Shown here one piece after another: positions 18,027 through 26,307 of a stretch of 64,000 nucleotides of DNA. The translations under genes and the position numbers were made by a program. Under the pieces are notes generated by a model. That model was not told where the DNA came from and did not search any database. It saw only the letters and a program-made list of their open reading frames with translations. Numbering within the stretch: the first letter of the stretch is position 1; every line of letters starts with the position of its first letter. The stretch is from Paenibacillus sp. 598K (lineage in GTDB: Bacteria; Bacillota; Bacilli; Paenibacillales; Paenibacillaceae), in NCBI RefSeq assembly GCF_003851045.1, contig NZ_BFBX01000033.1:1-64000 (forward strand), in the 5' to 3' direction.

Positions 18027-18122
18027 GGTCGATCACTCCCTCCGTAGTTGGCTTTAGCTTATCAACAAAGCTGCAACCAGGGGAGTTCTAACTTTTGTAG
18101 TACCTGCTCGCCAAAACGCCAA

Positions 18123-18158
18123 ATCCCCCAGCCCTTGGTAGTGTAAGGACTGGGGGAT
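18123..18158 (-). terminator. Terminator of the murQ-GHL10 operon
   Basis: ATCCCCCAGCCCTT (18123-18136) pairs with AAGGACTGGGGGAT (18145-18158) with one G-U, 21 bases after the GHL10 stop. A modest T-rich tract follows on the minus strand. The rest of the 18027-18179 gap shows no gene. Confidence 0.6.
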
Positions 18159-18179
18159 CGCGTTGCTCAAGCTGTGAGA

Positions 18180-21100
18180 CTAGATGCGCTCTGTCAACCG
18201 GAGGAGCGCGACGACGGCTTCGGCGCGCGTCGCGCTGCCCTGGGGCTCGAATCGGCCTCCGCTGCGTCCCTGGACCAGGCCTTCGGCGGCCGCAGTCGCG
18301 ACAGCGCCCTTGGCCCAGGCGGGGATCTCCTGATCGTCTGCGAACGAAGTCGCGTCTGACCCGGTCGGCAGCCGCAGCGCCCTGACCAACATCACCGTCA
18401 TCTCGGTTCTTGTCATCCGGACGTCGGGACGGAACGTCCCGTCCTCAAACCCGTTCACGATGCCAGCCTCTACCGCCAATGCGACGGCATCGCGGGCCCA
18501 AGGACGAATCGCCTCCTGGTCGGCGAAGCTCAGCTCGGCTCCCGAGCCTTCCAGCCCTAGCGCGCGCACGAGCAGCTGGGCGAACTCGGCTCGCGATACC
18601 AGCGCGTCCGGACGGAAGGTCTGATCCGGATAGCCGCCGGCTATACATTGCTCCGTCGCCCGGATGATCTGGGCTGCCGCCCAGTGGCCAGAGAGATCGC
18701 TCAGCGATACTTCCGGGCAAGACGGGGACGGCGCTGGCGCCGCCTCGACGAACACGGCCAGCACTGCAGGCCTGTCGAGCTCAGCCCGGATCGCTCCATC
18801 GACGGCCATTCCGCCGAGTGGATACCAGGTATCGTCATCTGCAAGGGCGTACAGCGTTGGCGTTCGGTAATCCGAAGTCAGCGACTCGACGTACGATACG
18901 GATACGGTCGCCGGCCGGAGGAACGTGTCGACCTCGCTGGAGGTGATCTTATACACCATACTCGCCAAGCTGTAGCCGGTCATTGTCGGCACCTCCGCCA
19001 TCGTCAGACGATCGATGGCAAGACGCGTCTGGCGATCCGTCGCTCCTGCCGGTACCTCCAGCTTAATGCCGCTTCCGAGACTCACGATGCCAGCTGCGCC
19101 AGCGGCTAGTAATAGCACGCCTTCCGGCTGCTCCGATTCCCCGTCTGGACCCGGTACATAGGGCGGATAGTAGATCGGCGGATTCGGACGCTGGCCAGCA
19201 GCAGCTACAGTCAGTGGACGACTGGGGTCGCTCTCATGATGCAGACGATCGACAGCGGTGACCACGTACGTATACGTGCGGCCGGAGATGACTTCGCTAT
19301 CCGTATAACTGGCGCTACCCGTTCCTTTACGCACGACAGCATGGATCTGCGACGGATCGGCGGTCGATGGCGTCGTCTCGCCCTCCGCTCGATAGATGAC
19401 ATAGTAGGCCGTCTGTTCGTCAGCGTCTGTCCAGCGCAGCTCCATCGACGGATGGCGATAGGTGCCGGATAGCTGCTCCGGAGCGGCCGGCTGCGCGCCG
19501 CCCAGCCAAGGCATCGCCGGCACCAGCGCAGGCTGCTGCTGGTATTGTCTCAGGATCTGCTGCAGATGCGTCTTGGCGAGCAGGTCGCGCGTCGTGAACT
19601 GGATGCTGCCATGCACATGATCGAAGTTCAGATTATAACGCATCTGATTGATGATCTCATACGGATCGGTGAAATTTTCGTTGTCCTCCACCTTGTAGGC
19701 AGCATGGCCGATATAGAGATGGACATCAGCGTCATGCTCAGCGATCAGATCGTCCCACCACTTCACCAGCACCTCGTAGGCTGCGGGCGAGAATCCGAAG
19801 TTCCAGTAGATCTGCGGCGCTACATAGTCGATCCAGCCCTCCAGCACCCACTTGCGAATATCTGCATGCAGATTGTCGTAGCTCGGCTGACCGGCTGTCG
19901 TATCGGAGCCGAGCGGGTCGACCGATTTGTTGCGCCAGACGCCGAACGGACTGATGCCGAACTTGACATAAGGCTTCTGCGCCTTGATCGAGGCGTTTAA
20001 CCCTTCGATCAGCGTGTCGACATTATGTCTGCGCCAGGCATTAATATCCGTGTAGCCGTCGCCGAATTGCTCGTAGGTCTGCTGATCCGGATATCCTGTG
20101 CCGTCAAAACGGTTCGGGTAGAAGTAATCGTCGAAATGTATCGCATCGACATCGTAATTGGCCACCACCTCATCGACGCTCCGGGTAATGTAGTCGATGA
20201 CCTCCGGGTGGCCGGGATCAAAGTACAGCCGGCCGCCGTAGCTCATCACCCAGTCCGGGTTCAGCCGCGCCGGATGATCCTCGGTAAGACGGCTCGCGTC
20301 GTTATGCATGCTGATGCGGTAAGGGTTGAGCCAGGCATGGAATTCCAGGTTGCGCTTGTGCGCTTCCTCGATCATAAAAGCCAACGGGTCATAGCCCGGG
20401 TCCTTGCCCTGCTCGCCGGTCAGCCAGTGCGACCATGGCGCGAGCTCCGAACGGTAGAAGGCATCGGCTGTAGGCTTGATCTGGACGACAACAGCGTTCA
20501 TGCCCATCGACTGGTGAAAGTCCAACAATGCGATGAAGTCCCGGCGCTGCTGCTCGGGATCGTAGGTTTTGGGCCAGTCGATCTGCTCGACGCTGGCGAT
20601 CCAGGCCGCCCGCAGCTCATGCTTGGGCTGCTCGACGCCAGCCTTGTTGACCACGACAGTGAAGCTGACGCTCTTGTCTTGGAAGAGCGCCGTAATCCGG
20701 GCGATGCCCATCGACAGCGCCTGCACCTTGCCGTTCGCAGTTACAGCGGCAACCGCCGGCTGGCTGGAGGTGAAGGTCACGCCCTCTGTCACCGCCTCCT
20801 CGCCCGTATTATAGATAGCCGTAATTAGCGCCTGCCCTTCCTGCCCGATCTCGAGCGGCCCCAGACCGCCGAGCTCGATCCGCTCCAGCACCGGGATCTG
20901 TGCACCCACGCTGATCTCCACGGCAGTCGTGCGCCCCCGATACTCCGCCTGCAGCGTCGCCGCGCCTTCGCCCAGAGCGCGAATCACGCCTTGCTCATCG
21001 ATGACAGCTACCGTCTCATCGCTGCTGGAATAGGCAGCCCCTTGGGTGATCTGCACCCGTTCTCCGCTCCCCGCCATGACAGCAAAAAGTGTCGTAGGCG

Positions 21101-22097
21101 CCTCCTCGGCTACCTTCATCTCGGCCGGACCGGTCAACAGCAGCTCCTCCACGACAGGCACTTCGTCGCTGACAGTCAGCGAATAACTCGCCTCGAAGCC
21201 GCCAGCTTGGGCTGTAATGCGAGTGGTGCCTGGCGAGAGCGCCTGGACGCGGCCCGCAGCGTCAATGCTGGCTACCATGGGATCTTCACTCGCATAAGTT
21301 ACACCGTCCTCCAGCCGCTGCGGCGCCGAGGCATTCTGACGTGTCTCGAACACGGTGGCGGTCAGCTCCTCTCCCGTCTTCATCGGTGCGAGACCCTGCA
21401 AGTCCAGACCGTATCGTCCGTCGGTATCCCCGTAGAACACGCTGACGCGGTCCAGGAAAACGACGCCATCAGTTTTGTTGTCGTTGTTGGTCTGGGTCAT
21501 GTAGATGCGGCGCAGCTTGATGTCCGTGACCTCGGGTACGCGCAGCGCTACCGGGAGGTCGGCGACAATATAGCGCCAGCCCGTCCAGTTGAAGCCGGTG
21601 CTGGTCGTCAGATCCGCAACTGCCGAAGGGATCGGCGATGTCCCGCTCATCGCCGCAAACTCGGCGCGCAGCCAATGCTTGTTGTTGCCGTCGCCGTGCA
21701 CCCACATGCCGATCTTCGTCGGCTTGCCCGGCAGCTGACGATACGTCGCCTGATCCGGCTCCCACAGGTTGACATACGCTGCCGCCGTCCCGCTCTCTCT
21801 GCCAACGAACTGATAGCGCAGCCTGGCCGAATGATTGCCGTACAGGACCGGCTCCGGCCTGTTGGCCATCGCCAGCTCGACACTGGCGCGGACGGCGCTG
21901 GCCGTCACCCCTCCGGCTTCGAAGTCCTCTACAATGACAAAAGGCGCAGCGGGCGAGGCAGCAGCAGGTAATAAAGATTCGGTATCAGGCTCGCCTCCGG
22001 GGGACAGACCGGCTGCGCCGGCCAACGTGGAACACAATAGTACGATGATGAGTACAAAAGCGGTCATGCCATACATCTTGCGATAAGGCAGATTCAT
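18180..22097 (-). CDS. S-layer-anchored GHL10 (DUF187) glycoside hydrolase-like protein
   Basis: A secreted 1305-residue multidomain protein. In order: signal peptide (1-29), a carbohydrate-binding-like beta-sandwich (52-224), three bacterial Ig-like (Big_2) repeats (about 230-485), and a GHL10 catalytic barrel (about 492-860). The barrel starts HELRAAWIASVEQIDWPK, with HAWLNPYR and DAIHFDDYFYP core motifs. A fibronectin type III domain (885-975) and three SLH repeats (about 1125-1305) follow; the SLH repeats bind pyruvylated cell-wall polymer. The E. coli GHL10 protein DigH (YddW) cleaves denuded peptidoglycan glycan strands. The gene lies 33 bases after anmK as the last gene of the murQ operon, which supports the same substrate here. 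GAGGAGG precedes the ATG. Enzymatic activity is inferred. Confidence 0.9.
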   Translation of the reverse strand: MNLPYRKMYGMTAFVLIIVLLCSTLAGAAGLSPGGEPDTESLLPAAASPAAPFVIVEDFEAGGVTASAVRASVELAMANRPEPVLYGNHSARLRYQFVGRESGTAAAYVNLWEPDQATYRQLPGKPTKIGMWVHGDGNNKHWLRAEFAAMSGTSPIPSAVADLTTSTGFNWTGWRYIVADLPVALRVPEVTDIKLRRIYMTQTNNDNKTDGVVFLDRVSVFYGDTDGRYGLDLQGLAPMKTGEELTATVFETRQNASAPQRLEDGVTYASEDPMVASIDAAGRVQALSPGTTRITAQAGGFEASYSLTVSDEVPVVEELLLTGPAEMKVAEEAPTTLFAVMAGSGERVQITQGAAYSSSDETVAVIDEQGVIRALGEGAATLQAEYRGRTTAVEISVGAQIPVLERIELGGLGPLEIGQEGQALITAIYNTGEEAVTEGVTFTSSQPAVAAVTANGKVQALSMGIARITALFQDKSVSFTVVVNKAGVEQPKHELRAAWIASVEQIDWPKTYDPEQQRRDFIALLDFHQSMGMNAVVVQIKPTADAFYRSELAPWSHWLTGEQGKDPGYDPLAFMIEEAHKRNLEFHAWLNPYRISMHNDASRLTEDHPARLNPDWVMSYGGRLYFDPGHPEVIDYITRSVDEVVANYDVDAIHFDDYFYPNRFDGTGYPDQQTYEQFGDGYTDINAWRRHNVDTLIEGLNASIKAQKPYVKFGISPFGVWRNKSVDPLGSDTTAGQPSYDNLHADIRKWVLEGWIDYVAPQIYWNFGFSPAAYEVLVKWWDDLIAEHDADVHLYIGHAAYKVEDNENFTDPYEIINQMRYNLNFDHVHGSIQFTTRDLLAKTHLQQILRQYQQQPALVPAMPWLGGAQPAAPEQLSGTYRHPSMELRWTDADEQTAYYVIYRAEGETTPSTADPSQIHAVVRKGTGSASYTDSEVISGRTYTYVVTAVDRLHHESDPSRPLTVAAAGQRPNPPIYYPPYVPGPDGESEQPEGVLLLAAGAAGIVSLGSGIKLEVPAGATDRQTRLAIDRLTMAEVPTMTGYSLASMVYKITSSEVDTFLRPATVSVSYVESLTSDYRTPTLYALADDDTWYPLGGMAVDGAIRAELDRPAVLAVFVEAAPAPSPSCPEVSLSDLSGHWAAAQIIRATEQCIAGGYPDQTFRPDALVSRAEFAQLLVRALGLEGSGAELSFADQEAIRPWARDAVALAVEAGIVNGFEDGTFRPDVRMTRTEMTVMLVRALRLPTGSDATSFADDQEIPAWAKGAVATAAAEGLVQGRSGGRFEPQGSATRAEAVVALLRLTERI

Positions 22098-22130
22098 CTC
22101 TTACATCTCCTCCTCGTGATATGTATACCA

Positions 22131-23315
22131 TCAGGGCAATGCGAGCTTCCCCATGATCGTCGGTCGCGCGGCTCCTGTCGCTGCAGGTATGTTGTTCGGG
22201 ACGCCCTGCAGGAAAGCATGGCCGAGCAGCGCGAAGATGACCGCCTCCTTGGCATCGTCAGGCATGCCGAGCTCGCCCGCCCTGCGCACCTGCTGCTCCG
22301 GCAGCAGTCTCGCCAGCTGGACCATGAGCGTCCGGTTATGGGCGCCGCCGCCGCTGACGATTACTTCGTCGACCCGGCAGCGCGGCATGACGAAGCGCCT
22401 GCACGCATCGGCGATCGAGCTTGCCGTAAGCGCTGTCACTGTGGCGATCGTATCTACACCCGAGAGCCCCCTCTCCGCAGCGAGGTCGAGCACCCGGAGG
22501 GCGTAGTCGGCCCCGAACAGCTCCCGCCCCGTAGACTTGGGCGGCGCCAGCGCAAAGTAGGGATGACCAAGCAGCTCGGCCAGCAGCGCCTCGTCCACTG
22601 CCCCCTCAGCCGCCCATTGCCCGCCTTCGTCGTAAGCGAGGCGACCGTCCGTCAGGGTATGGACGACTTGATCGATGATCATATTGCCTGGCCCGGTATC
22701 GAAGGCCAGCAGATCGTCGGCGCCCGCCCCGGCCGGGATAACTGTACAGTTGCCGATGCCGCCGATATTTTGCAGCAGCCGTCCCCGCCGGGGATCGCCA
22801 AACAGGATCAGGTCCCCATACGGGACAAGCGGCGCGCCTTGACCGCCCACCGCCATATCTGCCGGGCGGAAATCGCCGACGACAGGGAGGCCCGTATGCT
22901 TGGCAATGACCGACAGATCGCCGATCTGCAGCGTGGCGCTCGGCTTGTATAGCCCCTCCCGCTCCGGCATATGCCAGATCGTCTGACCATGGGAGCTGAT
23001 AAAGTCGATCTCGGCGACGGCCAGTCCAGCCGCCTCAACCGCAGAGAGCGCGCTATCGGCGAACAGCTGGCCCAGATAGACATTCATCCCCGCCAGCGCC
23101 GCGACGTCGGCGGCTCCTGGCGAACAGAGCTGCTTCAACTGCGCGCGCAGCTCCTCAGTGTATGGCAAGGTCGCATAATGCAGCAGCTGAACCTCGGTGT
23201 TCGCGCCGCTACCCGCGAGCTGCACGACGGCGGCGTCGATCCCGTCCAGCGACGTGCCGGACATCAGCCCTACGCCGATCTGGAAGGGACGTTCGGATGA
23301 CCAGCTCATCTTCAT
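22131..23315 (-). CDS. anmK: Anhydro-N-acetylmuramic acid kinase
   Basis: 394 residues, full length for AnmK. It opens with the phosphate-binding GLMSGTSLDGIDAA and continues with SSHGQTIWHMP, GDFRPADMAVGGQGAPLVPYGD and NIGGIGN, all AnmK hallmarks. It converts 1,6-anhydro-MurNAc to MurNAc-6-phosphate, opening the anhydro ring while phosphorylating, and feeds the MurQ etherase at the other end of the operon. The ATG overlaps the stop of the upstream kinase gene (ATGA). Anhydro sugars come from lytic transglycosylases, so its presence beside NamZ suggests the operon handles two kinds of peptidoglycan fragment. Confidence 0.95.
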   Translation of the reverse strand: MKMSWSSERPFQIGVGLMSGTSLDGIDAAVVQLAGSGANTEVQLLHYATLPYTEELRAQLKQLCSPGAADVAALAGMNVYLGQLFADSALSAVEAAGLAVAEIDFISSHGQTIWHMPEREGLYKPSATLQIGDLSVIAKHTGLPVVGDFRPADMAVGGQGAPLVPYGDLILFGDPRRGRLLQNIGGIGNCTVIPAGAGADDLLAFDTGPGNMIIDQVVHTLTDGRLAYDEGGQWAAEGAVDEALLAELLGHPYFALAPPKSTGRELFGADYALRVLDLAAERGLSGVDTIATVTALTASSIADACRRFVMPRCRVDEVIVSGGGAHNRTLMVQLARLLPEQQVRRAGELGMPDDAKEAVIFALLGHAFLQGVPNNIPAATGAARPTIMGKLALP

Positions 23316-24361
23316 CTAGTGGCACCTCCCCTTCGCAGCTGCTCCATAGCCAACAGCACCGCGCCGTACGAGGCGTCGTACTGCGGCTCGACGATGGTCA
23401 TCCCCGGATAGCGCCCGGCAATCCGTCCATGCAAGGCATCGCGGACATGGCGGTTGGACGTCAGCACGCTGCCGAGCAACGCGAGCGCTCCCTCCTGCAG
23501 CGCAAGGCGCTCGGCCACGGCCGCGATCGGCTGCAGCAGCTCGTCCGCGCTCCGCTCGGCGATCCGCAGCGCCTGCTCGTCGCCGGCCTCGCAGGCGACG
23601 GAGAGCAGCGGCGCGAGAGCGGCGATGTCCCGCTTGCTGCGCGCCGGATCGTACACATAACCGATCAGCTCGGATACCGTGGAGACGGCGAGCCGTCCAT
23701 ACACCAGCTCCGTGATGAGCGTCGGACCGATGCGACCGTCCGCAGCCTGCACTACCGCAGCGAGCAGGTCTCTCCCGATCGCATAGCCGCTGCCGCCATC
23801 GTCGATCAGATGCCCGTACCCGCCGGCCCGATGCGTGTCGCCAGCCGGACTCCGGCCATAACAGATCGCTCCGGTGCCGGCGATCAGGACGATCCCGCTC
23901 CGGCCGCCGTGCGCCCCGCAGAGCGCGGTCTCATGGTCGCCGACGAGCAGCAGCTCCCCCTCATAGCCGTATCCGCGCAGGATGGAGGTCAGTCGTCCGG
24001 CGACGAGCGGATGACTGATGCCCGCCGCCCCGATGCAGATCGCCAGACAGGAGGTCAAGTGCGATGCAGCGCCCTCGCCTCCGTCCACGCTGCCGCGATC
24101 CGTCCCGGAGGTCAAGTACGATGCAGGCCTCTCTCCTCCGCCCGCAATGCGTCGATCCGTCCCGGCAGAGCCGCTCGCAGCAGCGATCGCTGCCGCGAGC
24201 CCGTCCGCGAGCGCTTGCAGGCTGCGGGCGACGACCGCTTCGTCCTGGCCGTTATAGTTCAGCGGACCGGCGCTGAAGCTGTGGACGATCTCGCCGTCCG
24301 TCCGCGCCAGGACGACGCTTGTGCGCGTCCCGCCGCCGTCGATCCCCGCTACATAATTCAT
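23312..24361 (-). CDS. BadF-type N-acetylglucosamine/MurNAc kinase
   Basis: A 349-residue ASKHA-fold sugar kinase of the BadF/BadG family. The N-terminal phosphate loop reads AGIDGGGTRTSVVLA; later motifs are GDHETALCGAHGG, IVLIAGTGAICYG and GGYGHLIDDGGSGYAIGRD. The Clostridium acetobutylicum member MurK phosphorylates both GlcNAc and MurNAc. Here, where uptake is by ABC transport instead of a PTS, such a kinase is required to make MurNAc-6-phosphate for MurQ. An odd Gly/Ser-rich stretch of about 38 residues before CLAICIGAAGISHP is a diverged 57-bp tandem duplication. It makes the protein slightly longer than usual. The stop overlaps the anmK start. MurNAc specificity is inference from context. 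Confidence 0.88.
   Translation of the reverse strand: MNYVAGIDGGGTRTSVVLARTDGEIVHSFSAGPLNYNGQDEAVVARSLQALADGLAAAIAAASGSAGTDRRIAGGGERPASYLTSGTDRGSVDGGEGAASHLTSCLAICIGAAGISHPLVAGRLTSILRGYGYEGELLLVGDHETALCGAHGGRSGIVLIAGTGAICYGRSPAGDTHRAGGYGHLIDDGGSGYAIGRDLLAAVVQAADGRIGPTLITELVYGRLAVSTVSELIGYVYDPARSKRDIAALAPLLSVACEAGDEQALRIAERSADELLQPIAAVAERLALQEGALALLGSVLTSNRHVRDALHGRIAGRYPGMTIVEPQYDASYGAVLLAMEQLRRGGATR
24051..24164. repeat. Diverged 57-bp in-frame tandem duplication inside the kinase gene
   Basis: 24051-24107 and 24108-24164 are adjacent 57-bp units that both begin GAGGTCAAGT and end GATCCGTCCCG, with roughly four fifths of positions identical by eye. The unit is a multiple of three, so each adds 19 residues and the reading frame is kept. 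Confidence 0.7.
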
Positions 24362-24391
24362 CCCGCTCCCCCCTTCCTTTTTGAACTACCT

Positions 24392-25531
24392 CTAATAGAG
24401 ATGGTATGCGCTCTTGCGTTGGGCAAACTGCTCGCTCTCCGCCTCCCACGTCTCAATAATGCTGCGCGGGTCGGCGTTCTCGTCGCGGAGGATCGCGTCG
24501 CCGCACAGCAGATCGATAAACGGCCGGCCTCCCTCTCTCACAGGCGGCAAGAAGGCAAACGGCGCAAACAGCTCGCGTATCGTAAACAACAAGGTCAAGC
24601 CAAGCGCAACCGGACGGACCGCAGCCTCATCCAGTACATGCACCTGCACGCCCTTGCAGAAGGTTCCGGCATGCTTCGACGTCGAAGGCTTGAATGATAC
24701 CGGACGGAAAAACACGCCGGGAAGCCGGTGTCCATTCATCGCCCGGGCCAGGCGCTCGCCATCGACAAACGGAGCTCCAATGATCTCGAACGGAGCAGTC
24801 GTGCCTCTGCCCTCCGACAGATTGGTCCCTTCGAAGAGACAGGTGCCGGGATAGAGCAGCGCCGTATCGAGTCTTGGGATGCCCATCGAAGGCGGCACCC
24901 ATACCCGGCCTGTCGCGCTATAGCGGAGCGTACGCTCCCAGCCTGAGCAGCGGACGACGTGCAGCTCGGCTCCCCAGCCGGACTCTTCGTTGGCCATCGT
25001 CGCTACCTCGCCGGCTGTCAGCGCATACCGGATCGCCAGCGGATAGTTGCCGACGAAGGAGGTATAGCCGTCCTTCAACACGTTGCCCTCAACCGTCACG
25101 CCGTCCAGCGGATTGATCCGGTCGAGCACGACAAACGGCTTGCCGGCCCTCGCGCAATCCTCCAGCGCATACAGCATCGTATAGATAAACGTATAGTAGC
25201 GGGCCCCGATATCCTGGATATCATAGACGACGACATCGACCGCTTCGAGCATATCCGCCGTCAGCCGCTTGCTGTCCTTGCGGTACAAGCTGTAGACAGG
25301 CACCCCTGTCGCAGCATCGGTGTAGCTGTCTACCAGCGCGCCCGCATCGAGATCGCCGCGCACGCCGTGCTCCGGCGAGAACAGAGCGGCCAACCGGTAG
25401 CGCTCGTGGAGGATATCCACAGTCGGCCGGAAGTCCGCCGACAGTCCCGTCGGCGAGGTGATCAGTCCGACGCGTCTCCCCTTCAACAGAAGATCGATAC
25501 TTGAGATTCGGTCGATTCCGCTGGCGATCAT
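24392..25531 (-). CDS. namZ: Exo-beta-N-acetylmuramidase NamZ (DUF1343)
   Basis: About 379 residues. Family landmarks are GLITSPTGLSADFRPT, LFSPEHGVRGD, VYDIQDIGARYYTFIYTM and FEGTNLSEGRGTTAPFEIIGAP. Bacillus subtilis NamZ removes terminal MurNAc from the non-reducing end of peptidoglycan fragments. Start at the ATG 25531 follows GAGAGGGGG; an upstream in-frame codon at 25570 lacks a ribosome binding site. There is no signal peptide at either start, so this copy should act in the cytoplasm on imported MurNAc-GlcNAc, unlike the exported B. subtilis enzyme. It sits between the PIG-L gene and the sugar kinase gene. Confidence 0.93.
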   Translation of the reverse strand: MIASGIDRISSIDLLLKGRRVGLITSPTGLSADFRPTVDILHERYRLAALFSPEHGVRGDLDAGALVDSYTDAATGVPVYSLYRKDSKRLTADMLEAVDVVVYDIQDIGARYYTFIYTMLYALEDCARAGKPFVVLDRINPLDGVTVEGNVLKDGYTSFVGNYPLAIRYALTAGEVATMANEESGWGAELHVVRCSGWERTLRYSATGRVWVPPSMGIPRLDTALLYPGTCLFEGTNLSEGRGTTAPFEIIGAPFVDGERLARAMNGHRLPGVFFRPVSFKPSTSKHAGTFCKGVQVHVLDEAAVRPVALGLTLLFTIRELFAPFAFLPPVREGGRPFIDLLCGDAILRDENADPRSIIETWEAESEQFAQRKSAYHLY

Positions 25532-25596
25532 GGACGATGTCCCCCTCTCGTCACGCGTATTTCGCACCACTCGGTGGTCTGTCGTCGATTCATCGA

Positions 25597-26307
25597 CTAC
25601 AGCTCGCCCTGGCGCAGCTTCATCGTCTCTGGCGGCACCATGAACGTCTCTGCATATTGCTTGCGAGCTTCCAGACCGCGGACGCGGGCCAGCGACTTGT
25701 AGTAATCCATGTAATTAAAGGACGTGCTCCCGGTGACGAACCAGTGCGTCGACAACGCTTCGATCCACAGATCGAAGGCTTGCTGGTCGAAATCGACGTA
25801 CACATACGGCACGTAATCGACCGCATCCTCCCAATTTTCGCCATAATACAATTTCGCGGCAAAATGCGGGGGCAGCTCTCGCTCCAGCGCTCGCAGACTG
25901 GCAAAGTAGCGAGCATCGTTGACGATCCGGTGCGTCGTCGCGTGATCCTTATGCATGCTGTTGCAGTGATGCGTAATAATGATATCCGGCTTTACCTCGC
26001 GGATGACGTCGGCGACGCGCATCCGGATCTCCTGATCGTCCGGGATCTCCCCGTCCGGGATCTCGAACACGCGCGCCGCGCCTCCGAGCATCTCTGCAAA
26101 TGTGTGCGCCTCCCTGACCTTCTGTTCCCGATAGGCATGCACATCCTGTCCGGCCGGCACGCCGCGCTCGCCCGCAGTTAGCGCCAGCGTGAAGATCCGG
26201 TCGCCCTTCAGATGGTGGCTCGCCATGACGCCTCCGGCGACAAGCTCCACATCGCCGACATGGGCCCCTATGCCCATGATGGTCTTTGGTGTACGATTAG
26301 CAGTCAT
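25597..26307 (-). CDS. PIG-L (LmbE-like) family protein with altered active-site motif
   Basis: 236 residues, cytoplasmic. PIG-L proteins are zinc-dependent de-N-acetylases of GlcNAc-type sugars. The first motif, normally AHPDDxE, reads AHVGDVE: metal-binding His16 and Asp19 are kept, but the first Asp of the pair, the general base in MshB, is Gly18. The third-ligand motif is present as HHCNSMHKDHATTH. The fold is clear, but whether it deacetylates as usual is open. The start overlaps the stop of the GNAT gene in an ATGA. A neighbouring acetyltransferase and deacetylase-like pair inside a MurNAc operon may adjust N-acetylation of salvaged amino sugars; this is inference. Confidence 0.85.
   Translation of the reverse strand: MTANRTPKTIMGIGAHVGDVELVAGGVMASHHLKGDRIFTLALTAGERGVPAGQDVHAYREQKVREAHTFAEMLGGAARVFEIPDGEIPDDQEIRMRVADVIREVKPDIIITHHCNSMHKDHATTHRIVNDARYFASLRALERELPPHFAAKLYYGENWEDAVDYVPYVYVDFDQQAFDLWIEALSTHWFVTGSTSFNYMDYYKSLARVRGLEARKQYAETFMVPPETMKLRQGEL

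Noticed and set aside
23162..24697. Long plus-strand open frame opposite anmK, the kinase and namZ
   Set aside because: It crosses three confidently identified minus-strand genes and has shadow-type composition.
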